Source: Streptomyces griseiscabiei (GTDB lineage Bacteria; Actinomycetota; Actinomycetes; Streptomycetales; Streptomycetaceae). From it: 64,000 nucleotides of DNA. A model generated the notes under the pieces. That model was not told the DNA's origin, did no database searches, and saw only the letters and a program-made list of their open reading frames with translations. The stretch is from contig NZ_JAGJBZ010000001.1 in the NCBI RefSeq assembly GCF_020010925.1, forward strand, positions 3,198,501-3,262,500. The letters are read 5' to 3'. A program made the position numbers and the translations under genes. Below, in pieces: positions 1 through 9,469 of the stretch; positions within the stretch are counted from its first letter, which is position 1, and each line of letters starts with the position of its first letter.

Positions 1-1
1 A

Positions 2-463
2 CGGCAGCTCCCCTATCTCGCCTCGTGCACGGTCCCCGGCGCCGCGCTGATCGTCGCGGGCGCGGTGCTGCTCGCGCACGGCCGCGACGCCCTGGCCACG
101 TCCCGGGTCGAGGAGCTGTACGGCCTTCTGGTCGCCGCCGGACCGGAAGGCACCGCCGAGGCGTCCGGGCGGGCGGTGGCGCCCCTCGCCGTCAGCGGCA
201 GGCTGCTGATGGTGCCCGGCGGCACGCTCTGGCACCGCGCGGACTGCCCGCTGGTGGCCGGGAAGGCGGAGGCGGTGCCGGTGGACTCCCGGGTGCTGAC
301 GAGCGGCGAACTGCGGCCGTGCCCGATCTGCGAGGCACCCGACCGGGACGACGACACCGCCGCCCCGGAGGCGGACATGGGGACCGGCCCCGCCACGGAC
401 CCCACCGCCGATTCCGCGGCCGATTCCGCGGCCGATTCCGCTGCGGACCCCGAAGAGGGCTGA
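2..463 (+). CDS. C-terminal part of an unidentified membrane-anchored protein with HxxxC/CxxC motif (5' end outside window)
   Basis: The reading frame is open from the window edge, so the N-terminus is missing; 153 residues are visible. A hydrophobic segment (visible residues about 5-25) is followed by a soluble region with a metal-site-like pattern: His78 and Cys82 in WHRADC, then Cys107 and Cys110 in CPIC. The acidic tail ends in three DSAA units. Its TGA overlaps the ATG of the next gene by one base, so it is probably co-translated with the branched-chain amino-acid type transporter. I do not recognise the family. The HxxxC..CxxC arrangement could bind zinc, but this is inference. Confidence 0.6.
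   Translation, partial: RQLPYLASCTVPGAALIVAGAVLLAHGRDALATSRVEELYGLLVAAGPEGTAEASGRAVAPLAVSGRLLMVPGGTLWHRADCPLVAGKAEAVPVDSRVLTSGELRPCPICEAPDRDDDTAAPEADMGTGPATDPTADSAADSAADSAADPEEG
407..442 (+). repeat. 12-bp tandem repeat, three copies
   Basis: Three head-to-tail copies of GCCGATTCCGCG (the last ends in T) encode the repeated acidic tail DSAADSAADSAA of the partial upstream protein. The unit is a multiple of three, so copy-number change would keep the frame. Confidence 0.85.
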
Positions 464-3400
464 TGGCGTCGCTGACGTACGACCTCACGCTCGCGGGGCT
501 CTCGGTCGGCAGCGCGGCGGCACTCACCGGGATCGGGCTGATCGTGACGTACCGGGCGACCGGTGTGCTCAACTTCGCGCACGGGGCGATCGCGATGGTG
601 TGCGCGTATCTGCTGCGCCAGTTCACCGTGGAGTGGGGGTGGCCCCTCTGGCCGGGCGCCCTCGTGACCCTGCTGCTGGTGGCGCCCGCCCTCGGCCTGG
701 CCCTGGAGCGCTTCGTCTTCCGCCCGCTCGCCGTGCTCGGCGGCGACCCCGCGCGGACCCTGGTCGCCTCCATCGGCGTCTTCGTCCTCCTCGTCGGCGG
801 GGCCGCACTGCTGTGGGGCCAGGGCGCGCGGGACGACGCCCCGACGCTGCTGTCGGCGGACCCTTGGGGCCCGTTGGCGGTGGCCGTCGCGGTCGCGGCG
901 GCCGTGGGCGCGGTCACCCGCTGGACGCGCTTCGGCCGTGAACTGCGGGCCGTCGTGGACGACCGTTCCCTCGCCGTCCTCGGGGGCATCGACGCGGACC
1001 GGGTCGCCGCGGCGGGCTGGGCGTTCGGCTCCTTCACCGCGGGCCTGACGGGGGTGCTCCTCGCGCCCTACGTCCGTCTCGACCCGTACGGCATGCCGCT
1101 GCTGGTGATGGAGGTGGTCGCCGTGGCGGTCGCCGCCCGGATGCGGAGCCTGCCGGTGGCCGTGCTCGTCGCGCTGGGCATCGGGGTCGCCCAGAGCCAG
1201 CTGGCCCGGTTCCATCCCTCGGGCTGGGCGGAGCCCCTGCTCCAGGCCGTGGCCACCAACCTCTTCGTCGTGGCCCTCCTGATCGCGGCCCTGGTGCTCC
1301 CCGGCGTGGGCACCCGCGACGCGCTGCCCCGCCCGGCGACCGCGCGGGCCGGCGCCCCCGCCGGGGCGTGGATCGTGGCCCTCCTGCTCTTCCTGATCCC
1401 GCTGGGCTTCGCGGGCCGCGACCTGCACACGGCCGTCCAGGTCCCGGCGCTGGGCGTGGTCCTGCTCTCCCTGGTGGTGGTGACGGGCAGGGGCGGCCAG
1501 ATCTCCCTGGGCCAGGCGGGATACGCGGGCCTGGGCGCCCTGTTCACGGCCCTCCTGACGGCCGGCCGTCTCCCCTTCCTCCCGGCGCTCCCCGAACTGG
1601 CCGCGCTCCTGATGGCCGTGGTCCTGGTGGCCCCGCTCGGTCTGCTGACCGGCTGGCCCGCGATCAGCCGCCACGGGCTGGCGCTGGCCCTCGCGACGTT
1701 CGCCGTCGGCGTCGGTGTGAGCCGCTTCGTCTTCGCCCAGCCGTACGCGACGTCCGGCCTCACCGTCACCCGGCCCCCGGGGTTCGAGGGCGACCGCGCG
1801 TACTACGTCCTGGAGCTGTTCCTGCTCTCCCTCGCCCTCCTCGCCACCCACGCCCTGCGCCGGGGCCGCACGGGCCGGGCGCTGGCCGCCGTGCGGGACC
1901 ACGAGGCGGGCGCCTCGGCGGCGGGCGTCCGTGTCCCCGCGCTGAAACTCGCGGCGTTCGTGACGGGCGCCGCGCTCGCCGCCCTCGGCGGCGGCATGCT
2001 CGCGATGGGCGTCCGCGCGTTCGACCCCACCGCCTACGACCCCGTCCGCGGCCTCCTCTGGTTCGCCGCGATCGTCGTCCTCGGCGCCGACAGCACCCTC
2101 GGCGCCCTCGCGGCGGCCGCCCTGCTGGTGGGCCTGGACGCGGGCACCGAGGGCGGCGTGGCAGCCGCGGTCATCGGCATCCTGGCGCTACTGGTGGGCC
2201 GCCTCCCGGACGGCCCCCAGGAAGCGGTACGGGCGGGGTACGCACGGCTTCGGGCGGGGGCGAGGTCCCGAGGAGACCTGACGGCGGCGGGGCGACGGGC
2301 TCGGGAGAGGGTACGGGCGGGGGTGCCGATCGGGGCGGGGAGCGGGGGGCTGAGGAAGGCGGCGGGGTTCAGCGGCGCGACCGGGGCCGGTGGGAGCCGA
2401 GGCGGGGCGGGCAGACAGGGCTGGCCCGGGGGCACGTCCGAGGTGGCGAAGACGATGGATGCCCCGGCAAGGGCAAGGGCAAAGGGCACCGGCGCGGGCC
2501 ACCGAGCCGGGGGTCGGGGCTCCGCCGAGAATCCGCCCCCGCCCGGTGACGTGCCTGTCCGCAGGGGCCGTGGCGACGGACGCGGGCCAGGCGGCACCGG
2601 CCCCGGACAGACCTCGGCCGGGGCCGGACGCTCGCCGCAGGACGGGACGGGAGCGGGCGGACCCGAGCGCCGCGAAGGACAGCCCGGTGGCAGCGGCCCC
2701 GGGCCCAGCGGGGAGCAGCCCAATAACCCGCACCGGCCACCCACACCCGGTGACGTGCCCGTCCGCAAGGCCCGTGGCGACGGACGCGCGCCTGGCACTA
2801 CCGGCTCCGGACACCCGTCGCAGGACGGGACGGAAACGGGCGGACCCGAGCCCCACGCAGGACAGCCCGGTGGCAACGGCCCCGGGCCCGGCGGGCAGCA
2901 GCCCGACACCCCGCACCGGCCACCCCTGCCCCGAGACGTGCCCGTCCGCAGAGCCCGTGGCGACAGCCACAGGCCCGGCGGCACCGGCCCCGGACAAACC
3001 TCGGCCCGGGCCGAACACCCGCCCCAGGGCGGAACGGAAACGGACGCACCCGAACCCCGCGCAGGACAGCCCGGTGATCCCGGCTCCGGCGGGGAGTCGC
3101 CCGGCGCCCCCGCCGGCTCCCCGCTTCGTCCCGCCGCCACCCCGGCCCACCACACCCCCCGCTCCCCGCGCCCCCTTCCGGTCGGGCCCTCGCTCCGGGC
3201 GCGTCGGCTCCGGCTCCGCTACGGCGAGTTCACGGTGCTCGACGGTGTCGACCTGGATGTCCTGCCCGGCCGGGTCAGTGCCGTCGTGGGGCCGAACGGG
3301 GCCGGGAAGAGCACTCTCTTCCACTGTCTCGCCGGGACGCTGCGGCCCGGGGGCGGCCGGGTGTGCCTCGGGGGGCGGGACATCACGCGGGTGCCGGCCC

Positions 3401-3903
3401 ACGCCCGTACCCGGCTCGGGATCGCCCGCACGTTTCAACAGCTCGCGGTCTTCCCGTCGTTGAGTGTGGCCGAGAACGTCCGTGTGGGCGCCGAGCAGGG
3501 GCGGGTCGCCGATCCCGGTGCGGCGGAGCGGGCGTTGCGGCTGTTCGGGCTGGACGGGCCGGTACGGGCGGCGCCGGCGGCCGGACTGCCGACCGGGACG
3601 CTGCGACGCGTCGAGCTGGCGAGGGCGCTCGCCGGGAGCCCCCACGTCCTGCTGCTCGACGAGCCCGCCGCCGGCCTCGACACCACCGAGATCGCCGCCC
3701 TCGTCCGCGTACTGCGCGCCCTCGCCGACGACGGCACGGCCCTGCTGGTCGTCGAGCACGACCTGGACCTCGTCGCGGATCTCGCGGACGTCGTGCACGT
3801 GATGGCGGCGGGCCGGATCGTCACGTCCGGCCCCGCCGCCCACGTCCTCCGCCCGCCCCAGGCGGGCCCGGCCGCCCCGGACACCCGGGTGGGCGAGCGA
3901 TGA
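463..3903 (+). CDS. Fused branched-chain amino-acid ABC transporter: two permeases plus ATPase (LivH-LivM-LivG)
   Basis: One 1146-residue polypeptide carries what are normally three subunits. Residues about 1-285 are a LivH-type permease (hydrophobic segments, LNFAHGAIAM near the start) and about 295-590 a LivM-type permease (GGQISLGQAGYAGLGALF). About 595-908 is a Gly/Pro/Arg-rich linker without hydrophobic segments, and 910-1146 is a LivG ATPase. The ATPase has an intact Walker A (GPNGAGKST, 943-951), Walker B with catalytic Glu (LLLDEP, Glu1067) and the switch His in VVEHD. The LSGGQ-type signature is degenerate (LPTGTLRRVE, about 1042). The start is the ATG overlapping the upstream stop; earlier in-frame codons lie inside that gene. 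It overlaps livF by 4 nt. No substrate-binding protein gene is visible. The substrate, probably a hydrophobic amino acid or amide, is inferred from the family only. Confidence 0.85.
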   Translation: MASLTYDLTLAGLSVGSAAALTGIGLIVTYRATGVLNFAHGAIAMVCAYLLRQFTVEWGWPLWPGALVTLLLVAPALGLALERFVFRPLAVLGGDPARTLVASIGVFVLLVGGAALLWGQGARDDAPTLLSADPWGPLAVAVAVAAAVGAVTRWTRFGRELRAVVDDRSLAVLGGIDADRVAAAGWAFGSFTAGLTGVLLAPYVRLDPYGMPLLVMEVVAVAVAARMRSLPVAVLVALGIGVAQSQLARFHPSGWAEPLLQAVATNLFVVALLIAALVLPGVGTRDALPRPATARAGAPAGAWIVALLLFLIPLGFAGRDLHTAVQVPALGVVLLSLVVVTGRGGQISLGQAGYAGLGALFTALLTAGRLPFLPALPELAALLMAVVLVAPLGLLTGWPAISRHGLALALATFAVGVGVSRFVFAQPYATSGLTVTRPPGFEGDRAYYVLELFLLSLALLATHALRRGRTGRALAAVRDHEAGASAAGVRVPALKLAAFVTGAALAALGGGMLAMGVRAFDPTAYDPVRGLLWFAAIVVLGADSTLGALAAAALLVGLDAGTEGGVAAAVIGILALLVGRLPDGPQEAVRAGYARLRAGARSRGDLTAAGRRARERVRAGVPIGAGSGGLRKAAGFSGATGAGGSRGGAGRQGWPGGTSEVAKTMDAPARARAKGTGAGHRAGGRGSAENPPPPGDVPVRRGRGDGRGPGGTGPGQTSAGAGRSPQDGTGAGGPERREGQPGGSGPGPSGEQPNNPHRPPTPGDVPVRKARGDGRAPGTTGSGHPSQDGTETGGPEPHAGQPGGNGPGPGGQQPDTPHRPPLPRDVPVRRARGDSHRPGGTGPGQTSARAEHPPQGGTETDAPEPRAGQPGDPGSGGESPGAPAGSPLRPAATPAHHTPRSPRPLPVGPSLRARRLRLRYGEFTVLDGVDLDVLPGRVSAVVGPNGAGKSTLFHCLAGTLRPGGGRVCLGGRDITRVPAHARTRLGIARTFQQLAVFPSLSVAENVRVGAEQGRVADPGAAERALRLFGLDGPVRAAPAAGLPTGTLRRVELARALAGSPHVLLLDEPAAGLDTTEIAALVRVLRALADDGTALLVVEHDLDLVADLADVVHVMAAGRIVTSGPAAHVLRPPQAGPAAPDTRVGER
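2545..3090 (+). repeat. Three-copy in-frame repeat encoding the disordered linker of the Liv fusion
   Basis: Copies begin at about 2545, 2749 and 2932 (spacings 204 and 183 nt), each opening with a GDVPVR- or RDVPVR-like peptide and continuing through GTGPGQTS, QDGTE and GQPGG segments to NPHRPP or TPHRPP. All spacings are multiples of three. The translated region is rich in Gly, Pro and Arg and lacks hydrophobic runs, so it is probably a flexible linker. Confidence 0.8.
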
Positions 3904-4541
3904 CCCTCCTCTCCCTCCGCCGCGCGCGCGTCCGCCACGGCCCCGTGGAGGCCCTGCACGGTCTCACCCTCGCCGCCCCGGGTCCCGGGGTCACCGTGCT
4001 GCTCGGCCGCAACGGCTCCGGGCGTACGACCGCGCTGCGGGCCCTCGCCGGGACGGTGCCGCTGTCCGGCGGCGCCGTGGTGTGGGACGGGGTCGACGTG
4101 ACCCGGACGCCCGCGTACGAGCGGGCCCGCCGGGGTCTGGTCCTCGTACCGGAGCGGCGGGCCGTCTTCGGTTCGCTGACCGTGCGCGAGAACCTCGGAC
4201 TCGCCGCGCCGGACCTCGCGTACGCCCTGGACGCCTATCCGCCGCTCGAACCCCTGCTCCCCCGCCGTGCCGGCACCCTCTCCGGGGGCGAGCAGCGCAT
4301 GCTCGCCCTCGCCCGCGCCCTGTCGGCCCGCGCGCGCGTGGTCCTCGTCGACGAACCCGCCCAGGGCATGTCGCCGGCGGTCGCGGCCCGTACGTACGAG
4401 CTGCTGGGCCGGCTCGACGCGTGCGTGGTCGTCGCCGAACAGCGGCTGCCGCCGGGCCTGCGCGAGGTACCGGGCGTGCTCGTGTACGAACTCCGGCGCG
4501 GGGCGCTGGCGTTCGCCGGCGAGGCGGCCGAACTCGCCTGA
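3900..4541 (+). CDS. livF: Branched-chain amino-acid type ABC transporter ATP-binding protein (LivF)
   Basis: This is a 213-residue cytoplasmic ATPase, shorter than the usual LivF of about 230-240 residues. Its ATG overlaps the fusion gene's TGA (ATGA). The Walker A reads GRNGSGRTT (residues 36-44), with Arg42 in place of the invariant lysine. The signature LSGGEQ (127-132) and Walker B VVLVDEP (147-153) are intact. It should pair with the LivG domain of the preceding fused protein. Because LivG has a good Walker A but a poor signature and LivF the reverse, the heterodimer would have one canonical and one degenerate ATP site. The family call is firm, the substrate is not. Confidence 0.88.
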   Translation: MTLLSLRRARVRHGPVEALHGLTLAAPGPGVTVLLGRNGSGRTTALRALAGTVPLSGGAVVWDGVDVTRTPAYERARRGLVLVPERRAVFGSLTVRENLGLAAPDLAYALDAYPPLEPLLPRRAGTLSGGEQRMLALARALSARARVVLVDEPAQGMSPAVAARTYELLGRLDACVVVAEQRLPPGLREVPGVLVYELRRGALAFAGEAAELA

Positions 4542-4636
4542 TCCGGCACGGCGCGGGTCCCGCCCGGCACATCGGCCGGACGGGACCTCGGCGCCCCGGG
4601 CCCGGGCACACCGGCCAAGGAGCAACCGGCCAGGGG

Positions 4637-5527
<891 letters not shown>

Positions 5528-5820
5528 TCAATTCCGGCCACCCACTTCATTCCCTGATTTCGTGACATGTCGGCCAGGTGCCCGGTCTCTCTGTGACCCA
5601 CCTCACCGGGTCAACTTCGCCGGACCCTCGGGAAGTTGGCGCGGAGTAACCGATTCCGCCCGGAGATTCACCCTGCGCTGCGGTTGGTTCGATTCCGTTC
5701 GTCATCGGGCGTGACTCCGGCCACAGATCGCCCGTTGTCTTCTGCATGGGCCGGAACCTCCGCGCTCATGGGCCGGGCGCCACCCGGCACCGACACCGCA
5801 CCGCATCCCGAGGAGCCACC

Positions 5821-6591
5821 GTGCCGCGCATGCTCGACGTCAGCGACGAGGTACGCGCCGAGATCGGCGACGAAGAAGCCGACCGGCTGCTCGCCGGAGA
5901 GAACGCCCCCGGCGGCTACGACTGCACGTCGTGCCGTACCCCCGGCGACTCCGAGCAGGAGCGCACCAGCACCGTCCTCTTCGTCGGCGACGAGACAGCC
6001 GTGCTCGCCTTCGCCCACGCCACCTGTCTGCCCTCCCAGGTCGTCCAGGTCACCGAGGAGCAGTTGCAGGGCGCCGCCCGTTCCATCGCCGGGGACGCCC
6101 CGGCCCAGGCCGCGCCCGAGCAGGCCGTGCTCGGCGTCACCAGCGGACTGATCCTGCTCAGCGGCGAGCTGCACCCGGCGCTGGTCGTGGAGCCGACCGC
6201 CCCCATCGCCCGCCCGGGTACGACGGGCGTGGGCGACGACTTCCTGCCGCTGCTCATCGAGCAGGGCTTCATGCCGCTCCCCCAGATCGACTCCGTACCG
6301 CCCGTGCTGCACGGCTGGTCCGTCCTGCTCGCCATGGGTCAGCTGCACGCCATCCTGCAGCCGGGGTCCACCGGTGGTTCCCCGGTCGCGTGGTGGCAGG
6401 CCCATCAGGCGCTGCAGGTCGCCGACGCGTGGCGGGCGGCGGCGAACAAGCACCAGCAGGTGCTGATGTTCGCGGCGCCGGTGGGGTCGATCGGACGGCA
6501 GCCGCGCGAGGACCTGCTGCGGGACGCGCTCGACAAGGCGGCGGGGAACGGCAAGCTGGTGGCGGCGACCCTGCCGCTGGCCGGCACCTGA
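5821..6591 (+). CDS. Conserved hypothetical protein with CxxC/HxxxC motif
   Basis: From the GTG preceded by GAGGAG this encodes 256 residues. The N-terminal part has Cys35 and Cys38 (CTSC) plus His66 and Cys69 (HATC), a spacing that could bind zinc. The rest is an alpha/beta soluble domain with no signal peptide or membrane segment. I think similar proteins occur in other streptomycetes, but no function comes to mind. An ATG three codons downstream is a possible alternative start. The neighbours (a cell-wall enzyme and another hypothetical) do not suggest a role. Confidence 0.75.
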   Translation: MPRMLDVSDEVRAEIGDEEADRLLAGENAPGGYDCTSCRTPGDSEQERTSTVLFVGDETAVLAFAHATCLPSQVVQVTEEQLQGAARSIAGDAPAQAAPEQAVLGVTSGLILLSGELHPALVVEPTAPIARPGTTGVGDDFLPLLIEQGFMPLPQIDSVPPVLHGWSVLLAMGQLHAILQPGSTGGSPVAWWQAHQALQVADAWRAAANKHQQVLMFAAPVGSIGRQPREDLLRDALDKAAGNGKLVAATLPLAGT

Positions 6592-6644
6592 TCGCCTCGC
6601 CCCGGGTGCGCCCCAAAGCCGCGCCCGCCCGGCCCGGAGGCTGA

Positions 6645-7112
6645 ATGGTTGAGCTAGCGCATCTCTTCCCCCGTGGGGTCGTTGGCACAGACGTGCACGC
6701 ATACGACGTACCTCGCCGCCAGTCCTATCAGTCGATCCCGTCCATGCGGCCGACTCAGGATCCGTCGGGCGGGCCCTCGGCCACGCCCATCTACGACTCG
6801 CTCTACGCGGAGTGGGTCAGGACCTACCGGACCCTGCCGGGCGACCGGCACGGCGAGGAGGGGTTGGGGTTCACGGGCTTCGGCAGCCTGTCGCACGGCT
6901 CGGGCGGACATCGCACCGCCGGGTCGTACGCAGCCGATTCCTACGGCTCCCGGCACGCGGCGGGGCATCTCGCCACCCAGCGCGAGACCCAGCCCGGTCA
7001 CACGGCCACGACGGCGGCCGTGTGGCAGCCGGTCGGGCGGATCCCCACCGGACACACCGGGATGCACCACATCCCGTCGCCGCTGCCGCCGGGACCGCGC
7101 CGGGGTCTTTGA
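6645..7112 (+). CDS. Small hypothetical Streptomyces-type protein
   Basis: The 155-residue product has no membrane segment. Its middle reads TPIYDSLYAEW and GFTGFG, and its tail is rich in Gly, Ser, His and Thr and ends in PPGPRRGL. These features resemble small streptomycete proteins of unknown function. GGAGG four bases before the ATG supports this start. An internal ATG at 6744 (MRPTQDPS) would give a shorter protein that begins nearer the better-conserved part. It ends just before a strong bidirectional terminator shared with der. Confidence 0.65.
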   Translation: MVELAHLFPRGVVGTDVHAYDVPRRQSYQSIPSMRPTQDPSGGPSATPIYDSLYAEWVRTYRTLPGDRHGEEGLGFTGFGSLSHGSGGHRTAGSYAADSYGSRHAAGHLATQRETQPGHTATTAAVWQPVGRIPTGHTGMHHIPSPLPPGPRRGL

Positions 7113-7129
7113 AGCGGGCACCTCGGGCA

Positions 7130-7174
7130 CATGAGGAGGCGGCCACCCGGTATCCGGGTGGCCGCCTCCTCATG
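7130..7174. terminator. Bidirectional terminator between the 6645 gene and der
   Basis: A perfect 21-bp inverted repeat (7130-7150 and 7154-7174) around a 3-nt loop lies between two convergent genes. It should terminate transcription from both sides. Confidence 0.85.
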
Positions 7175-7189
7175 TCGTACGGGCGCTGC

Positions 7190-8650
7190 CTACTTCTTCT
7201 TGCCGCGCTTCTCGCGCACCCGTACCGAGATGTGGATCGGGGTGCCGTCGAAGCCGAACTCCTCGCGCAGCCGGCGTTCGATGAAGCGGCGGTAACCCGC
7301 CTCGATGAAGCCCGAGGCGAAGAGGACGAAGCGCGGCGGCTTGGTGCCGGCCTGGGTGCCGAAGAGGATGCGGGGCTGCTTGCCGCCCCGGATCGGGTGC
7401 GGATGGGCGGCGACCAGTTCGCCGAGGAAGGCGTTCAGGCGGCCGGTCGGGACACGCGTCTCCCAGCCGGCGAGGGCCGTCTCGATCGCGGGGACCAGCT
7501 TCTCCATGTGCCGGCCGGTACGCGCCGAGACATTGACCCGGGGCGCCCAGGCGACCTGGCCGAACTCGGTCTCGATCTCCCGCTCCAGGTAGTAGCGGCG
7601 CTCCTCGTCGAGGGTGTCCCACTTGTTGTAGGCGATGACCATCGCGCGGCCCGCCTCGACGGCCATCGTCACGATCCGCTGGTCCTGCACCGAGATGGAC
7701 TCGGAGGCGTCGATGAGGATGACGGCCACCTCCGCCTTCTCGACGGCGGCGGCGGTGCGCAGCGAGGCGTAGTAGTCGGCGCCCTGCTGGAGGTGGACGC
7801 GCTTGCGGATGCCCGCCGTGTCGACGAACTTCCAGACGACACCGCCGAGTTCGATCAGCTCGTCGACCGGGTCGCGGGTGGTGCCCGCGATCTCGTTGAC
7901 GACGACGCGCTCCTCGTTCGCCACCTTGTTGAGGAGGGAGGACTTGCCGACGTTCGGGCGGCCGATCAGGGCGATCCGGCGCGGGCCGCCGACCGCTGTG
8001 CCGAAGGTCTGCTGGGGCGCCTCGGGGAGGGCCTCCAGGACGGCGTCCAGCATGTCGCCGGTGCCGCGGCCGTGCAGCGAGGAGACCGGGTGGGGCTCGC
8101 CGATGCCGAGGGACCACAGCGCGGCCGCGTCGGCCTCGCCGCTCGGGCCGTCGACCTTGTTGGCACAGAGCACCACGGGCTTGCCCGCCTTGCGGAGGAG
8201 CCTGACGACGGCCTCGTCGGTGTCGGTGACGCCGACCTTGGCGTCGACGACGAACACGACGGCGTCGGCGGCCTCGATGGCGTACTCGGCCTGGGCGGCG
8301 ACGGAGGCGTCGATACCGAGGACGTCCTGCTCCCAGCCGCCGGTGTCGACGACCTTGAAGCGGCGGCCCGCCCACTCGGCCTCGTAGGTGACACGGTCGC
8401 GGGTGACGCCGGGCTTGTCCTCGACGACCGCCTCACGGCGGCCGATGATGCGGTTCACCAGGGTCGACTTGCCGACGTTCGGACGGCCGACGACGGCGAG
8501 GACGGGCAGCGGACCGTGGCCCGCCTCCTCGATCGCGCCCTCGACGTCCTCGATGTCGAAGCCCTCTACCGCGGCGAGCTCCATGAACTCCGCGTACTCG
8601 GCGTCGCCAAGCTCTCCGTGCTCGTGCTCGGAGGGAAACTGGTCGTTCAT
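7190..8650 (-). CDS. der: GTPase Der (EngA), 50S ribosome assembly
   Basis: The 486-residue protein has two tandem GTPase domains. G1 motifs GRPNVGKST (55-63) and GRPNVGKSS (230-238) are both intact, with NKVD and NKWD G4 motifs and [15 protein letters not shown]3 regions. A KH-like domain follows, ending in a lysine-rich tail. An acidic N-terminal extension of about 50 residues precedes the first domain, as in actinobacterial homologues. Der binds the 50S subunit late in assembly. Downstream of the acyltransferase gene after a gap of 108 bp, it probably shares the aroH-tyrA-cmk operon or has its own promoter in that gap. Confidence 0.97.
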   Translation of the reverse strand: MNDQFPSEHEHGELGDAEYAEFMELAAVEGFDIEDVEGAIEEAGHGPLPVLAVVGRPNVGKSTLVNRIIGRREAVVEDKPGVTRDRVTYEAEWAGRRFKVVDTGGWEQDVLGIDASVAAQAEYAIEAADAVVFVVDAKVGVTDTDEAVVRLLRKAGKPVVLCANKVDGPSGEADAAALWSLGIGEPHPVSSLHGRGTGDMLDAVLEALPEAPQQTFGTAVGGPRRIALIGRPNVGKSSLLNKVANEERVVVNEIAGTTRDPVDELIELGGVVWKFVDTAGIRKRVHLQQGADYYASLRTAAAVEKAEVAVILIDASESISVQDQRIVTMAVEAGRAMVIAYNKWDTLDEERRYYLEREIETEFGQVAWAPRVNVSARTGRHMEKLVPAIETALAGWETRVPTGRLNAFLGELVAAHPHPIRGGKQPRILFGTQAGTKPPRFVLFASGFIEAGYRRFIERRLREEFGFDGTPIHISVRVREKRGKKK

Positions 8651-8758
8651 GAAGTCCGTACCTCGTAGTTCATCGTGGTGATCGGTGGAGCATCCGGCCA
8701 GTCGGCCGGCTGAACCACTACTCAGTGTCGCCCAGCGCCCGATCGGACGCCCGGCGTT

Positions 8759-9469
8759 TTACCGGCGGCCGGTGAGCCGCCGGGCGTGTTCCAGGTGGGC
8801 GCCGAGCTGCTGCTGGATGCGCACGGTCGCCTCGTCGAGTGCCTTGCGGGTGCGCCGTCCGCTGCCGTCGCCCGCCTCGAACGGGTCGCCGAAGACGATG
8901 TCGACGCGGGAGCGCAGCGGGGGCAGCCCCTTGATCAGCCGGCCGCGCCGCTCGGTGCTGCCGAGGACCGCGACCGGGACGATCGGCGCCCCGCTGCGCA
9001 CGGCGAAGTAGGAGAGCCCGGCGCGCAGCGAGGCGAAGTCGCCCTCGCCGCGGGTGCCCTCGGGGAAGATGCCGAGCACACCGCCGCCCGCGAGGACGGC
9101 GAGCGCCCGGGTGATGGCGGTGCGGTCGGCGGTCGAACGGTCCACCTCCACCTGGCCCACGGCGCGCATGAACGGTCCGAGCGGACCGACGAACGCCTCC
9201 TTCTTGACCAGGAAGTGCGACGGCCGGGGCGCCACCCCGATGACCATGGGCCCGTCGACCATGTGGGAGTGGTTGGGGGCGAGAATCACCGGGCCGGTCA
9301 CGGGGACCTTCCAGGCGCCCAGCACACGCGGCTTCCACAGCCCGTACATCAGGCCGACGCCGATCCGCCGGCCCACCTCGGCGCCGAGCACGGAAGGAGC
9401 CCCGGCCGACGGTGTCCCGGCCGAGGTCCTCCGGGCCGACGGGGCCCGGTCCGCGGAAGCCTCGCTCAC
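8759..9469 (-). CDS. PlsC-type lysophospholipid acyltransferase
   Basis: The 236-residue protein has the acyltransferase motif H(X4)D at His67-Asp72 (NHSHMVD) and the phosphate-binding FPEGTR block at 135-140. It would transfer an acyl chain to lysophosphatidate or a similar acceptor at the inner membrane face. The GTG at 9469 overlaps the cmk stop as GTGA, a typical coupled start; an upstream in-frame extension would lie inside cmk. Residues 1-30 are Ser/Ala-rich and probably unstructured. The order tyrA-cmk-plsC-like-der is usual in this group as I remember it. Confidence 0.9.
   Translation of the reverse strand: MSEASADRAPSARRTSAGTPSAGAPSVLGAEVGRRIGVGLMYGLWKPRVLGAWKVPVTGPVILAPNHSHMVDGPMVIGVAPRPSHFLVKKEAFVGPLGPFMRAVGQVEVDRSTADRTAITRALAVLAGGGVLGIFPEGTRGEGDFASLRAGLSYFAVRSGAPIVPVAVLGSTERRGRLIKGLPPLRSRVDIVFGDPFEAGDGSGRRTRKALDEATVRIQQQLGAHLEHARRLTGRR

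Noticed and set aside
8748..8786. Terminator at the 3' end of the acyltransferase gene
   Set aside because: A 9-bp inverted repeat (8748-8756 with 8778-8786) spans the stop codon but has a 21-nt loop and no T-run after it, so the evidence is too weak.
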